Source: Bacteroidota bacterium (GTDB taxonomy: Bacteria; Bacteroidota; Kryptoniia; Kryptoniales; JAKASW01). Taken from it: a stretch of 14,314 nt of DNA. The translations under genes and the position numbers were made by a program. Positions 6,614-14,314 of the stretch are shown one piece after another. Numbering within the stretch: position 1 is the stretch's first letter; the number at the start of each line of letters is the position of its first letter. The DNA lies in contig JAJYOS010000056.1 in NCBI GenBank assembly GCA_021796055.1, forward strand, positions 1 to 14,314. Direction: 5' to 3'. Under the pieces are notes generated by a model. That model did no database searches and had not been told where the DNA came from. It saw nothing but the letters and a program-made list of their open reading frames with translations.

Positions 6614-6889
6614 ATGAATATTCAACCATTAGATGACAGAGTGCTTGTGGAGTTTGAGGAAGAAAAAGAAGAGAAAACGGCTTCCGGCCTGATTATCCCG
6701 GATACCGCAAAGGAAAAACCGAGAACAGGTCTGGTCGTCGCAGTGGGAACCGATGAAGATCTGCAGTCAAAGGTGAAGGTAGGCGACAAAATCCTTTTCG
6801 CAAAATACGGCGGGGAAGAGATCCAGTTTGACGGTCGTGATTTTCGCATCGTCCAGCGAAGCGACATTCTCGCAGTTTTCAAGAACTAA
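6614..6889 (+). CDS. groES: Co-chaperonin GroES (Cpn10)
   Basis: The 91-residue product has the family hallmarks in order: N-terminal IQPLDDRVLVEF, a mobile loop with KTASGLIIPDTAKEKP (about 21-36), GLVVAVG, VGDKILFAKYGGEEI and the C-terminal SDILAV. GroES forms a seven-membered lid on GroEL and helps close the folding chamber in the cytoplasm. GGAGG at 6605-6609 lies 4 nt from the ATG. No groEL follows: the next gene is convergent. The gene is instead third in a group with two thiol-redox genes, so its GroEL partner must lie elsewhere. A second groES next to groEL may exist, in which case this would be a paralogue. The short acidic run EFEEEKEEK before the loop is slightly unusual. Confidence 0.97.
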   Translation: MNIQPLDDRVLVEFEEEKEEKTASGLIIPDTAKEKPRTGLVVAVGTDEDLQSKVKVGDKILFAKYGGEEIQFDGRDFRIVQRSDILAVFKN

Positions 6890-6901
6890 CATATTTTGAG
6901 C

Positions 6902-6922
6902 GCGCGGCTTCCAACGCCGCGC
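6902..6922. terminator. Terminator-like hairpin between convergent genes
   Basis: A perfect 7-bp GC-rich stem (GCGCGGC with GCCGCGC) closes a TTCCAAC loop, 13 nt after the groES stop. TTTCCC follows on the plus strand, a short T-run. It also lies 34 nt beyond the stop of the opposing gene, so it may serve both directions. Confidence 0.6.
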
Positions 6923-6956
6923 TTTCCCTTCGAAGCGGACCCGTTTGGGTCGTCCA

Positions 6957-8786
6957 TCATTCGAGATTGATCTTCTTGATCAGGCGGATCGCCTCTCCGA
7001 CTACGGTGGCCGAAGAGATGTCCTGCGGATGGCGCTCGGCCCGGTCGTTTCCGCATTTCGGCAATCCGCTTACGCAGTTGCTCATCCGATCAAGCCGCAG
7101 AAGTCCACCCACTAAGTCTTTCATCTTTTTGAGTTCTTCCCCGCATCCATCCGACTGGCTGCTCGATTCAGTCAGGTAGATCGCAGCTAAATTGCAGCTG
7201 TGATCCGGTATTTCGTGTGCACGTTCGTCGCCAAAAGTGTCGAGGAACCTGCGGACAAGCGCCTTGCACACGGTTGAACGCTCCTCCTTCGAGAGGGGGA
7301 AGAAGGGCACGACGAGCGGCATGACCATTTCAAGCGTGACGCCGTCCTCGGCACGAGCGCTCCGGTAGTCTCCGCTTCGGTCGAAAAAGGCATCGAAATA
7401 GGCGGATTCCAACTCAGCAGTCCGCTCCGAATCGCCGGAGAATGACCCGTTTGTTGTCCTGGCCTGCTCGACGAGCTTCAGAAGGTTGTACCAAAGCGCA
7501 TTCACAAACGCGTTCTTCGCACTCTTTGCGGCGGATTCTTCCATGTCCGCGCAGAAATCGATTAACCCTGATTTCCCGATCCTCTTTCCGCCAAGACGAT
7601 TCTCGCCGATAATATCAATAGCATTCTCGAGCAGCGGAATGTAACGCCTGGCGCAGTCCATGCTCTTTTCTTTTTCGGCGCACCTCGCCACTGCAACCGC
7701 AAAGTAAAGCGGCAGCTTCGGGTCATCATACGAGACATTCAAAGTGGTTTCATCTATGGTCGACGGGAAAGCACCGTTTACTTCGTTCGAAGCGACATCA
7801 TAGAGCAGGGCATTTTCATAGCGCGGATTGTCCGAGACATTGGAGATTCCATCGAGCGAAAGGAGCGTCTCCTTGACAGCCATGCTTCCGTAGGGATAGC
7901 CGCTCATTATCGCTGAACTCTTGATCGCCCTGTTTCTCACTATATGATTTGATGCGATGTCGGCGAGATGATAGTACTTAGCCGGCAAGCCGCTTGCCTT
8001 CCTCACCTTGTCGATGGCTTCGATATTCTTCGCCTCTATTTCATCGTAATCGAATTCCGCAAGGTCGCGTGTCGACGCGGCGAAAGTCAGTCCTTTACCC
8101 GGATCCAGCTCCGTTTCCCAGTATCCCATATTGTAAAGGTCCTCACGATCATCCGCGTACTTATCGGCGTCATGCACATAGATGAATCCGTAATACCAAT
8201 AGGACCCCGGGCTCGTATTATAAATCTGCGAGAGTTTCAGGTACAATTTGGGCAGGTTCATATCCGCGATGATGCGAATGCCGTCAGGAAGTTCATCGAC
8301 AAGAAATCCATCGCCCGCCTTTTTAACCGCGTCTTTCCATCGGAAGCTCACCAGCGGCAGAAGGCGAAGTGTCATTGCCTTCTTTGAATTGTTCTCATAA
8401 TGGATGAAGAGTGAACTAGACCGTTTTGGCATCAGGACTTTCTTCGTAAGGCGGTTTCCGTCAAGATCGAAAGTCACCTCGGGAAAGTAGTCGAATGCAA
8501 ACCCGCTCAAATGCTTGTAGCCGTCAGGGAAGATCGTACCTGGATAATGATTCGTGCCGAGAAAATATGATTTGTTATCTACGATTACTTCCTCATCTAC
8601 CTTATTCAGAAGCGTCAACCGCTTCAACGGCGTGTTCGCCGATACGGTGAGGAGCGAATGCTGCCTTCTCGTGTTCATGAAAGAGACCGTGCTGCACGCA
8701 AATCCGCCGTCTCCGTCGGTCAGCAGCCACTCTTTGGTGGAAGAAACAGACAGGTCGCGCAGCTGGTTTTGGTCGTAGGTAATCAT
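6957..8786 (-). CDS. Glycogen debranching enzyme-like protein, catalytic domain divergent
   Basis: I choose the ATG at 8786 (609 residues). Family members commonly begin MITF... shortly before E-W-L-x-T-N-G-x-G-G, and here MITYDQ... precedes EWLLTDGDGGF at 19-29. An earlier ATG at 8858 adds 24 residues unlike the family. Residues 1 to about 240 match the N-terminal domain of bacterial/archaeal amylo-alpha-1,6-glucosidase: MNTRRQHSLL (37-46), LGTNHYPG...FPDGYKHLSGF (76-96). The C-terminal alpha/alpha barrel (about 270-609) can be followed by SGYPYGSMAVKET (295-307) and VNALWYN (428-434). The expected W-G-R-D-T is absent; LIDFCADM stands where T-W-M-D-A-K is expected, and no YHQG-x-VWPW block is seen. 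These family motifs are recalled, not aligned. It may bind or sense glycogen-like glucans without debranching them. No ribosome binding site of normal spacing precedes the start. Confidence 0.8.
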   Translation of the reverse strand: MITYDQNQLRDLSVSSTKEWLLTDGDGGFACSTVSFMNTRRQHSLLTVSANTPLKRLTLLNKVDEEVIVDNKSYFLGTNHYPGTIFPDGYKHLSGFAFDYFPEVTFDLDGNRLTKKVLMPKRSSSLFIHYENNSKKAMTLRLLPLVSFRWKDAVKKAGDGFLVDELPDGIRIIADMNLPKLYLKLSQIYNTSPGSYWYYGFIYVHDADKYADDREDLYNMGYWETELDPGKGLTFAASTRDLAEFDYDEIEAKNIEAIDKVRKASGLPAKYYHLADIASNHIVRNRAIKSSAIMSGYPYGSMAVKETLLSLDGISNVSDNPRYENALLYDVASNEVNGAFPSTIDETTLNVSYDDPKLPLYFAVAVARCAEKEKSMDCARRYIPLLENAIDIIGENRLGGKRIGKSGLIDFCADMEESAAKSAKNAFVNALWYNLLKLVEQARTTNGSFSGDSERTAELESAYFDAFFDRSGDYRSARAEDGVTLEMVMPLVVPFFPLSKEERSTVCKALVRRFLDTFGDERAHEIPDHSCNLAAIYLTESSSQSDGCGEELKKMKDLVGGLLRLDRMSNCVSGLPKCGNDRAERHPQDISSATVVGEAIRLIKKINLE

Positions 8787-8791
8787 CCTTG

Positions 8792-8799
8792 ATAATATA
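8792..8799 (-). promoter_or_regulatory. Possible -10 element of the debranching-enzyme-like gene
   Basis: TATATTAT on the minus strand ends 5-7 nt before the chosen ATG, and no good -35 was found at 16-18 bp. This position would give a leader of almost no length. AAGG touches the ATG directly, too close to act as a ribosome binding site. Confidence 0.25.
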
Positions 8800-8941
8800 A
8801 CAAACTTTGTCCAATCCTGGGGCCCCGTCAACGGGCCGCAATCGGTGCCGGCAGCCATGGCGGGAAGAAATACGCCGCAAGGGATTATTGTATACCGGGC
8901 AGCATGAACCGGCGGTCCTTCAAGTAAGTTTGCAAGTGAAC

Positions 8942-8968
8942 TTGATTAACTTGCTATGAGACTATAAA
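8942..8968 (+). promoter_or_regulatory. Candidate promoter of the TPR operon
   Basis: TTGATT at 8942-8947 and TATAAA at 8963-8968 are 15 bp apart, a little short of optimal. The -10-like element ends 9 nt before the ATG at 8978, so the transcript would have little or no leader. The bases before the ATG (CCTAAAA) contain no Shine-Dalgarno sequence. Confidence 0.35.
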
Positions 8969-8977
8969 TTCCTAAAA

Positions 8978-11900
8978 ATGAAAACAAGACTTGCGACGTT
9001 TTTAGTATTGCTGATAATTGCCGTTCCATCATTCTCCCTCGCCCAGGTTGCCGGAGGGACCGTGGCGGAGCAGCAGGACTATACATTTGCCCTCGGATTG
9101 TACCGCGACGCGCAGTACCAGCTGGCATACGACCAGTTCAAGAAATTCCTGCAGAATTATCCGGGTTCCAGGAGAACTGATGAGATATTGTTCTTATCCG
9201 GAGAGTGCCTTCTCCAGGAGAAGATGTACGACAGTGCGCTTGGCGACTACCAGAAAGTGATGGAGAGATACCCGGGCTCCAGTTACTTTACGCGTTCCGA
9301 ACTCCGAACCGGAGAGATATATCTGCAGATTAACCAGTTGAGTAAGTCCGAGAAGCTGTTGAAGAACGTGCTTTCAAATTCGGACGACAACGATGTGAAG
9401 GGAGAAGCCGCTTACAAGCTGGGTGAATTGTTCGTGGCGAGGGAAGACTACAACAACGCCATAAAATATTTCGATCTCTGTTACCAGGGATACGGCAAAT
9501 CTGGTTTTGCCGACTACTCGATGTACGGAGCTGCTTGGTCTTACGGAAAGCTCGGAAACTTCGACGAGAGCAAGAAGGGTTTCGAGAATCTTATCGTGTC
9601 CTATCCGGATTCTAAGCTGAGCGCCGATGCGACTGAGAAGATGGGAGAATGTGACTTCTTTCTTGGAAACGACAGCTTGGCGGTCGCAGAACTGAGTCGG
9701 GCAATGAGTCTCTCAACAGGCGGCCAGGTTATGGAACCTGCGCTGTACTTCGAAGGGAAGGCTTATAGCGCGCTCGGTATGAACGACAGCGCAACAGCCG
9801 CATATTCGGACTACATGAACAGATTTCCGACCGGCGACCATTCATCCGAAGTGCGCGTGCTTCTCTCTAAGCTTCTGTTGGCAAGCAAAGAGGGAGCGGG
9901 GAGAGCATTACAGCTGTTGAGAGAAGTGAGTCCCGATAGCCCGGTATATTTCGATTCAAGAATTGAAACGGGAAGGGCGTACCAGGCTGCAGGTTTTCCG
10001 GATTCTGCGGAAATAGAGGTGAACAATTTGGCGAAATCGACCCGGAATCCCGAGAAACTAGCCGTCGTCAATTTTGAGACGGGAAAACTCTACTTCCAGA
10101 ACAAATCCTATACGAAGAGCGAAGAAGCATTCCTGCTCGCGTCAAAGGTTCCGGCTCAATACGCGGAAGCGATGAAGAATGCGGCATTGTCAGCCGCTGC
10201 GGAAGGCGATTACAATCACGCGAAACTCTACTTCCTCAACGCAATCTCCCGGTTGACCGGGAAGCATCTGGTTGATGCTCATTTTGACTACGCGGCAGCC
10301 CTATATGCCGCAGGCGATTACCTCGGCGCAGCTAATGTGTACGCGTCTACGCTGGATGTAGCTTCGACGGATGATCAGAGGGCGGAGGCGCTTTTCATGA
10401 GCGCAGAGTCTTTCTATCGCGGTGGAGATTACCGGTCTTCACTGGCGGCTTATCAGAAATACCTACATTCATTCCCGTCCGGCGATCATGCCTCGGCGGC
10501 ACTTCTTGGCATTGGATACTCGCAATACTTCTCAAGGGAATTTATCAAGGCGGCGCAGGCCTTTCAGAAATTCATAGACACTTATCCGGACTCGCCACTA
10601 CTGACTGATGCTTATTTCAGACTTGGTGACTGTTTTTATTATTACCAGGACTACCAGAGAGCGCTTGGAGTCTACACCGATGCGGCCGCCAGATTCCAGA
10701 GCGACACTTCCTCAGCCTATGCCTGGTATCAGCTCGGCCAGACCCATTTCAAACTTGGTCAGAACGATTCCGCACTGACATCGTTCAATTACGTGTTGAG
10801 CAGATACACCAACACGTCAATCGCACCGGAAGCACAATACGCGATAGGGTGGGTCCATTTCTCCGAAAAGGAATATGCCCAATCGATTACCGATTTCGAC
10901 AAGGTGGTCGCTGATTTTCCGGGCAGCTCGATAGCGGCAAGGGCGTTATACAGCAAAGGCGACGCATATTATAACCTCGGGCAGTATCAGCAGGCTCTGG
11001 CAAGCTACCGGGAGCTCCTCGAGAAACATCCCACCAGCAGCTATGTCGACAATGCGCTTGTAGGCATGCAATATTGTCTCACGCTTCTCGGAAGGACGAC
11101 GGAGGCCGAAAAGGTAATCGATTCATTCGTGCGCAGTCATCCCAATCTCCCGCACGTCGACCGGATATATTACAAGAAAATCGAATATGCTCTCAACCAA
11201 AAGCGCTACTCCGATGCGGAGCGATATCTCAAAGAGTTCATTGTGAAGTTCCCGAACAGCTCCATGTCCGGAAGAGCATACTACAACCTCGCGCTGGTTG
11301 AGATTACGCTCCACAGGGAGAAATCTGCGATCGGCGTTCTTTCAGACCTGATAAACAAGAAGCCGCCCGACGAATACACGACGGCGGGTATGGTTAAGCT
11401 TGCTGAGATCTACCAGTCGAGACGTGAATATGGAGAGGCCGAGAAGCTCTTTGCGCAAGCGGCTTCCGCAGGAGATGATTACACTACCGCCGCACAGGTC
11501 GGTTTGGGAAGGCTTTACTTGCAGGAAGGCGATACGCTTCGGGCCGAATCCTATCTTTCGAAGGCCGCCCTTTCGCAGACCGATTCGCTCAACGACGGCC
11601 AGAAGGCAGAAGCAAAAGTTTTATTGAGTGAGATATACTTCGATAAGGGACGCACACAGGATGCAATTTCGCTCGCAAACTCTGTGGCCAAAACCCGCGA
11701 CGACTTGATCGGAGCCCAGGCACAGCTGCACGTCGCTGAGTACTACTGCGCTTCAGGAGACAGTTCGAACGCAGTCCTCGCCTTCCTGAGGGTAAAATAT
11801 GTCTTTGCCAGTTTCAACGACGTAGTGGCGGAGTCACAGCTCAAGCTTGCAAATTGTCTTACCAGGTCCGGCAATTTACGTGACGCCAAATCTTTGCTCG

Positions 11901-11980
11901 AAGAGTTCATAAGAGGGAGAGGTGACGATACGTACGCGAGACAGGCCCGCAGGCAGCTCGCGAAACTAGAGTCCCGTTAA
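8978..11980 (+). CDS. Large periplasmic or outer-membrane-associated TPR protein
   Basis: The 1000-residue protein has a signal peptide (residues 1-22, LAQ|V region) and then almost nothing but helical repeats from about 35 to 995. The repeats show the TPR pattern A-x-x-x-Y/F-x-x-G-x-x-Y-x-x-A, with repeat ends such as YPGS, YPDS, FPTGDHSS, FPSGDHAS, HPTS and FPNS. These resemble the repeats of CpoB/YbgF- and BamD-like envelope proteins, but the length is many times theirs. TPR arrays are protein-interaction scaffolds, so a role in assembling or holding an envelope complex is the simplest inference; no enzyme domain is visible. The gene is first in an operon: the cytochrome starts 12 nt after its stop and the barrel follows. 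The gene lies divergently from the debranching-enzyme-like gene and has no Shine-Dalgarno sequence. Confidence 0.9.
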   Translation: MKTRLATFLVLLIIAVPSFSLAQVAGGTVAEQQDYTFALGLYRDAQYQLAYDQFKKFLQNYPGSRRTDEILFLSGECLLQEKMYDSALGDYQKVMERYPGSSYFTRSELRTGEIYLQINQLSKSEKLLKNVLSNSDDNDVKGEAAYKLGELFVAREDYNNAIKYFDLCYQGYGKSGFADYSMYGAAWSYGKLGNFDESKKGFENLIVSYPDSKLSADATEKMGECDFFLGNDSLAVAELSRAMSLSTGGQVMEPALYFEGKAYSALGMNDSATAAYSDYMNRFPTGDHSSEVRVLLSKLLLASKEGAGRALQLLREVSPDSPVYFDSRIETGRAYQAAGFPDSAEIEVNNLAKSTRNPEKLAVVNFETGKLYFQNKSYTKSEEAFLLASKVPAQYAEAMKNAALSAAAEGDYNHAKLYFLNAISRLTGKHLVDAHFDYAAALYAAGDYLGAANVYASTLDVASTDDQRAEALFMSAESFYRGGDYRSSLAAYQKYLHSFPSGDHASAALLGIGYSQYFSREFIKAAQAFQKFIDTYPDSPLLTDAYFRLGDCFYYYQDYQRALGVYTDAAARFQSDTSSAYAWYQLGQTHFKLGQNDSALTSFNYVLSRYTNTSIAPEAQYAIGWVHFSEKEYAQSITDFDKVVADFPGSSIAARALYSKGDAYYNLGQYQQALASYRELLEKHPTSSYVDNALVGMQYCLTLLGRTTEAEKVIDSFVRSHPNLPHVDRIYYKKIEYALNQKRYSDAERYLKEFIVKFPNSSMSGRAYYNLALVEITLHREKSAIGVLSDLINKKPPDEYTTAGMVKLAEIYQSRREYGEAEKLFAQAASAGDDYTTAAQVGLGRLYLQEGDTLRAESYLSKAALSQTDSLNDGQKAEAKVLLSEIYFDKGRTQDAISLANSVAKTRDDLIGAQAQLHVAEYYCASGDSSNAVLAFLRVKYVFASFNDVVAESQLKLANCLTRSGNLRDAKSLLEEFIRGRGDDTYARQARRQLAKLESR

Positions 11981-11992
11981 GGAAGAATTTAT

Positions 11993-12427
11993 ATGAATAA
12001 GACAGCGATCTTTTATGGCGTCCTGATAACTATAATCGTACTCGCGCTGATAATTTCATCCGATGTATACAGCCCGCCCGATACCAAGCCGGTCTATGCC
12101 GGGTTCGTAACCGAACAGATTCTGAGCCCGGATACCGCGAATACTTACGGAGAGAACCTCAAGGTCCTTCACGGTATTCATTCCCGTGCGCAGCTCCTGG
12201 ACGTGATGCGCGGGTTCACGGAGGCTCTCGGCGTGCAATGCACGTTCTGCCACAATATCAACGACTTCGCGAGTGACGAGAAGCCGACCAAGCAAATGGC
12301 GCGAATGATGATCAAGATGGTTGCTAACATAGATACTCGCTACATTGACCAGCCGAATTGGGAAAAGGTAACCTGTTATACCTGCCACAGGGGCAGCAGC
12401 ATTCCGAAGTTGGTGTTGACTAAGTGA
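11993..12427 (+). CDS. Membrane-anchored two-haem cytochrome c
   Basis: The product has 144 residues. Residues 5-22 form one hydrophobic helix that anchors the protein or serves as an uncleaved signal, so the rest faces the periplasm. Two haem-attachment motifs are present: C83-T-F-C-H87 and C128-Y-T-C-H132. The segment LLDVMRGFTEALGVQCTFCH, the FASDEKP-x-K-x-MARMM helix and VTCYTCHRG match small proteins assigned to the photosynthetic reaction-centre cytochrome c subunit family, which also occur in many non-phototrophs. Methionines M72, M103, M105, M106 and M110 are candidate sixth ligands. It probably shuttles electrons in the periplasm; the partner is unknown. GGAAG at 11981-11985 lies 7 nt before the ATG. 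The stop overlaps the next gene's GTG by 4 nt (GTGA), which suggests translational coupling. Confidence 0.93.
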   Translation: MNKTAIFYGVLITIIVLALIISSDVYSPPDTKPVYAGFVTEQILSPDTANTYGENLKVLHGIHSRAQLLDVMRGFTEALGVQCTFCHNINDFASDEKPTKQMARMMIKMVANIDTRYIDQPNWEKVTCYTCHRGSSIPKLVLTK

Positions 12428-14094
12428 AAATCAAAGCAGCAATTTTTCTTCTGACCATTTCGGCTTTCGCTTTCAATGTGGAAGCACAGAACGTGATCTC
12501 GCCTCCGGTGACAAGTTTCAATCCTGACACAACGCTCCCCAAAGTGAACGTGCCGGAATTTGTGGTCACAGGAAGAGCTCAGATCGAGCTTCCCATGGCT
12601 GCCAAGCCTTCCGTGGAAATCGATTCATCGTACTTTCAGGGAAAAACAATCTCTGACATTGGAATGAAGTTGCCTGCCGACAAATCTCTGAGCAATCAGG
12701 AAAGAGATATGGGGAACGAATCGCCGGGCCTCTTCGCCCGGGCATCGATCGGACACTTCATGACCACTGATTACCTCCTTTCCGGCAGCGGAAATGTCGG
12801 TGGCTACCTCATAGACGGCAGTCTTGCAGGCGACTATACTTCCGGTTTCATTGCCAATACTATCAGCCGGAACTTCTCAATACGCGGAGGAGCCTCAAGA
12901 ACCTACGGCGTCGATGGCCCCTTTAAAGCCACCAATTATCTCGATCTGGGCTACTCTCGCTCGAGTTATTTCCTTTACGGCCAATTGCCTGCACCTCCCT
13001 CTCTGCGCAGGACAGACGACGCTGCAGTGAGACTTGTTTCCGACATGGAGTTCGGTGATGTCCCATTTGCCGTTCGGCTCGGTCTCAACAGGTTCTCCGT
13101 AGACGACTTATGGAACAGTGTGCAGTCCCTGCTAAGGCTGGGCGCGGCGGCGAGATTTTTCCTCGGATCTGGAAGCGTCGGCCTGGACGGGAACTTCCGG
13201 TTCGGGACCCACACCCAGCAGCCGAATAACACGATAAACATTCTCCCCGCGCCCGCCACAGCCCTGGACAGGTCATTGTATGATTTGTCGGTAGGGGCGG
13301 CTTACAGTAACGGGGCCGGTCCGTTCAAATATTCGCTGGGAGTGACATACTACCAGTACAGAGACGATTCGTCCAGCGGAATTGCGAAGCTGTATCCTAA
13401 ACTATCGGTGGATTATAGAGTCACGGGAGTCTTCTCGCTTTTCGGCAGGTTTTCGGGCGACATTCGCCAAGCGGAGCTTTCCGGTCTTATTTCGACGGAT
13501 CGGTTCCTGGGAGCACCAATTATTCTCAGGAATACACAGAACTATGCGGACATCGTCATCGGCGGACGGATCGGAGTGTTGATCTCACTCACGATTATCC
13601 CCGAGTTCGGTTTTGAGGCTTCTAAGTTCTACCCGGTGTTTGTCTCGTACCCTTTGAATAACAGTCAGCTTTTTTATGCCGAAAGGGCTTCGATTTTCTC
13701 GGCCTCGATCACTGCGTCGTACAGGACGGAAAATTTCCACTCCGATGCCACCCTGCGGTTTCAGAGAGGCCAGACCGATCTTCTGACTTCCATACCGAAT
13801 CTTGCACCATTGGATCTTAATCTGAGCGCCGGTTACGACCTCACTTCCAATATCGAAGCGAAGGGTTGGTTCCTCTTCCTTTCATCACGCTATTCGGATC
13901 CTTCGCTGGCGACCAGACTTGCCCCAGTAGGCTTGCTCAACTTCCGCTTATCGTATCACACGAAAATAGTAACCCTCCCGCTTACGCTCTTCGTTGACGG
14001 GAGCAATCTGTTGAATCAGAAATATTTCATCTGGCAGGGATATCAGGAGTTTCCGCTTACGCTTTCGGTAGGATTAAGTACCAGGATATTTTGA
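12424..14094 (+). CDS. Outer-membrane beta-barrel protein, TonB-receptor-like, no plug seen
   Basis: The protein has 556 residues and starts at a GTG that overlaps the cytochrome stop by 4 nt. Residues 1-21 are a signal peptide (VEA|Q). A proline-rich stretch leads to VPEFVVTG at 43-50, similar to the conserved start of TonB-dependent receptor plug domains, but the plug does not follow: about 50 linker residues lead directly into the barrel. From about 105 to the end, alternating hydrophobic/polar strands with aromatic girdles recur (for example YLLSGSGNVGGYLIDGSL and NLSAGYDLTSNIEAKGWFL). The last strand ends LTLSVGLSTRIF, and a C-terminal Phe is the usual outer-membrane barrel signal. VDGSNLLNQKYFI near the end also recalls TonB-dependent receptors. 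Its likely role is transport or anchoring together with the TPR protein. The substrate is unknown. Confidence 0.8.
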   Translation: MKIKAAIFLLTISAFAFNVEAQNVISPPVTSFNPDTTLPKVNVPEFVVTGRAQIELPMAAKPSVEIDSSYFQGKTISDIGMKLPADKSLSNQERDMGNESPGLFARASIGHFMTTDYLLSGSGNVGGYLIDGSLAGDYTSGFIANTISRNFSIRGGASRTYGVDGPFKATNYLDLGYSRSSYFLYGQLPAPPSLRRTDDAAVRLVSDMEFGDVPFAVRLGLNRFSVDDLWNSVQSLLRLGAAARFFLGSGSVGLDGNFRFGTHTQQPNNTINILPAPATALDRSLYDLSVGAAYSNGAGPFKYSLGVTYYQYRDDSSSGIAKLYPKLSVDYRVTGVFSLFGRFSGDIRQAELSGLISTDRFLGAPIILRNTQNYADIVIGGRIGVLISLTIIPEFGFEASKFYPVFVSYPLNNSQLFYAERASIFSASITASYRTENFHSDATLRFQRGQTDLLTSIPNLAPLDLNLSAGYDLTSNIEAKGWFLFLSSRYSDPSLATRLAPVGLLNFRLSYHTKIVTLPLTLFVDGSNLLNQKYFIWQGYQEFPLTLSVGLSTRIF

Positions 14095-14276
14095 TGGAGA
14101 TGGGTGTTCAGAGATTAAATCGAATGGGAGAGGTGGAAAACAATTACAGTTGCCGACCGGGGAATGCTCCATTTTGCCGTTCATTTCAACAGGGCGATAA
14201 CAGCATGATTGAAAGAATTGAAAATATTTCGCACTTTGAAAACGGATTTGTCCAACAAACAAAGGAGGGATGAGCG

Positions 14277-14314
14277 ATGGGCAATTTGAACTTCCAGGAC
14301 GAAAAATCAGAGCA
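14277..14314 (+). CDS. Start of an unidentified gene, cut by the window edge
   Basis: An ideal ribosome binding site (AAAGGAGG at 14261-14268) lies 8 nt before the ATG at 14277, giving MGNLNFQDEKSE and then the window end. A closer ATG at 14270 (MSDGQFELPG...) is only 1 nt from the ribosome binding site and is unlikely. Too few residues are present to name a family. It lies on the same strand as the TPR-cytochrome-barrel operon, 182 bp after it. Confidence 0.6.
   Translation, partial: MGNLNFQDEKSE

Noticed and set aside
8602..8880. Minus-strand 92-codon frame at the start of the debranching-like gene
   Set aside because: It is a shadow of the overlapping gene in another frame, with an arginine- and histidine-rich product typical of out-of-frame reading.
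11993..12427. Evidence for phototrophy from the reaction-centre-type cytochrome
   Set aside because: Small members of this cytochrome family are frequent in non-phototrophs, and no reaction-centre, chlorosome or pigment gene is in the window.
14094..14273. Small ORF overlapping the barrel gene's stop (TGATG)
   Set aside because: The 59-residue product has no recognisable pattern and no good ribosome binding site, and the strong site for the next gene lies inside its end. It is more likely an intergenic leader.
1..14314. CRISPR array, phage genes or defence island
   Set aside because: No regularly spaced identical repeats, no cas-like, integrase, transposase, toxin or restriction genes were recognised.

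Overview
The window looks like a chromosomal fragment of a Gram-negative bacterium of the FCB group, most likely Ignavibacteriota/Kryptonia-like or a close relative of Chlorobiota/Bacteroidota. The best evidence is two secreted proteins that end in type IX secretion (T9SS) sorting domains with the QNYPNPFNP signature. A two-haem cytochrome of the reaction-centre cytochrome type, an outer-membrane barrel ending in Phe, and a very long periplasmic-type TPR protein fit the same picture. The assignment comes from protein signatures only.

Layout. 1-1483 is gene-poor. It holds the 3' end of a plus-strand gene (2-97), a terminator-like hairpin, one plausible small two-helix membrane protein (336-611), a possible decayed membrane ORF after it, an imperfect 70-bp repeat present twice (247-317, 1028-1099) and a long CGCAAAG-type inverted repeat (1251-1357). 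1484-4997 carries two tandem paralogues for secreted Asp-box beta-propeller proteins with T9SS tails. Their repeat counts suggest 14 and 7 blades. 4998-5491 is non-coding and includes three copies of TTAAGTCG. It is followed by a minus-strand tRNA-Arg(ACG) at 5492-5565.

5622-6889 holds a small conserved domain protein, then a tight plus-strand group: OsmC-like peroxiredoxin, glutaredoxin-like protein and GroES. The group is closed by a GC-rich hairpin that also faces the convergent gene. 6784-8786 (minus; CDS 6957-8786) is a glycogen-debranching-enzyme-like protein whose N-terminal domain is well conserved but whose catalytic-domain signatures look eroded. From a divergent, Shine-Dalgarno-less promoter region, an envelope operon runs rightward: a 1000-residue TPR protein, a membrane-anchored two-haem cytochrome c and an outer-membrane beta-barrel. 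The last two genes overlap by 4 nt. The window ends at the first codons of another gene (14277 onward) behind a strong ribosome binding site.

How the genes may work together: the TPR protein, cytochrome and barrel are probably co-transcribed and all act in the envelope. The OsmC, glutaredoxin and GroES genes form a thiol-redox and protein-folding stress group. The two propeller proteins are likely exported to the surface through T9SS. No CRISPR array, phage gene, transposase or obvious defence system was seen.
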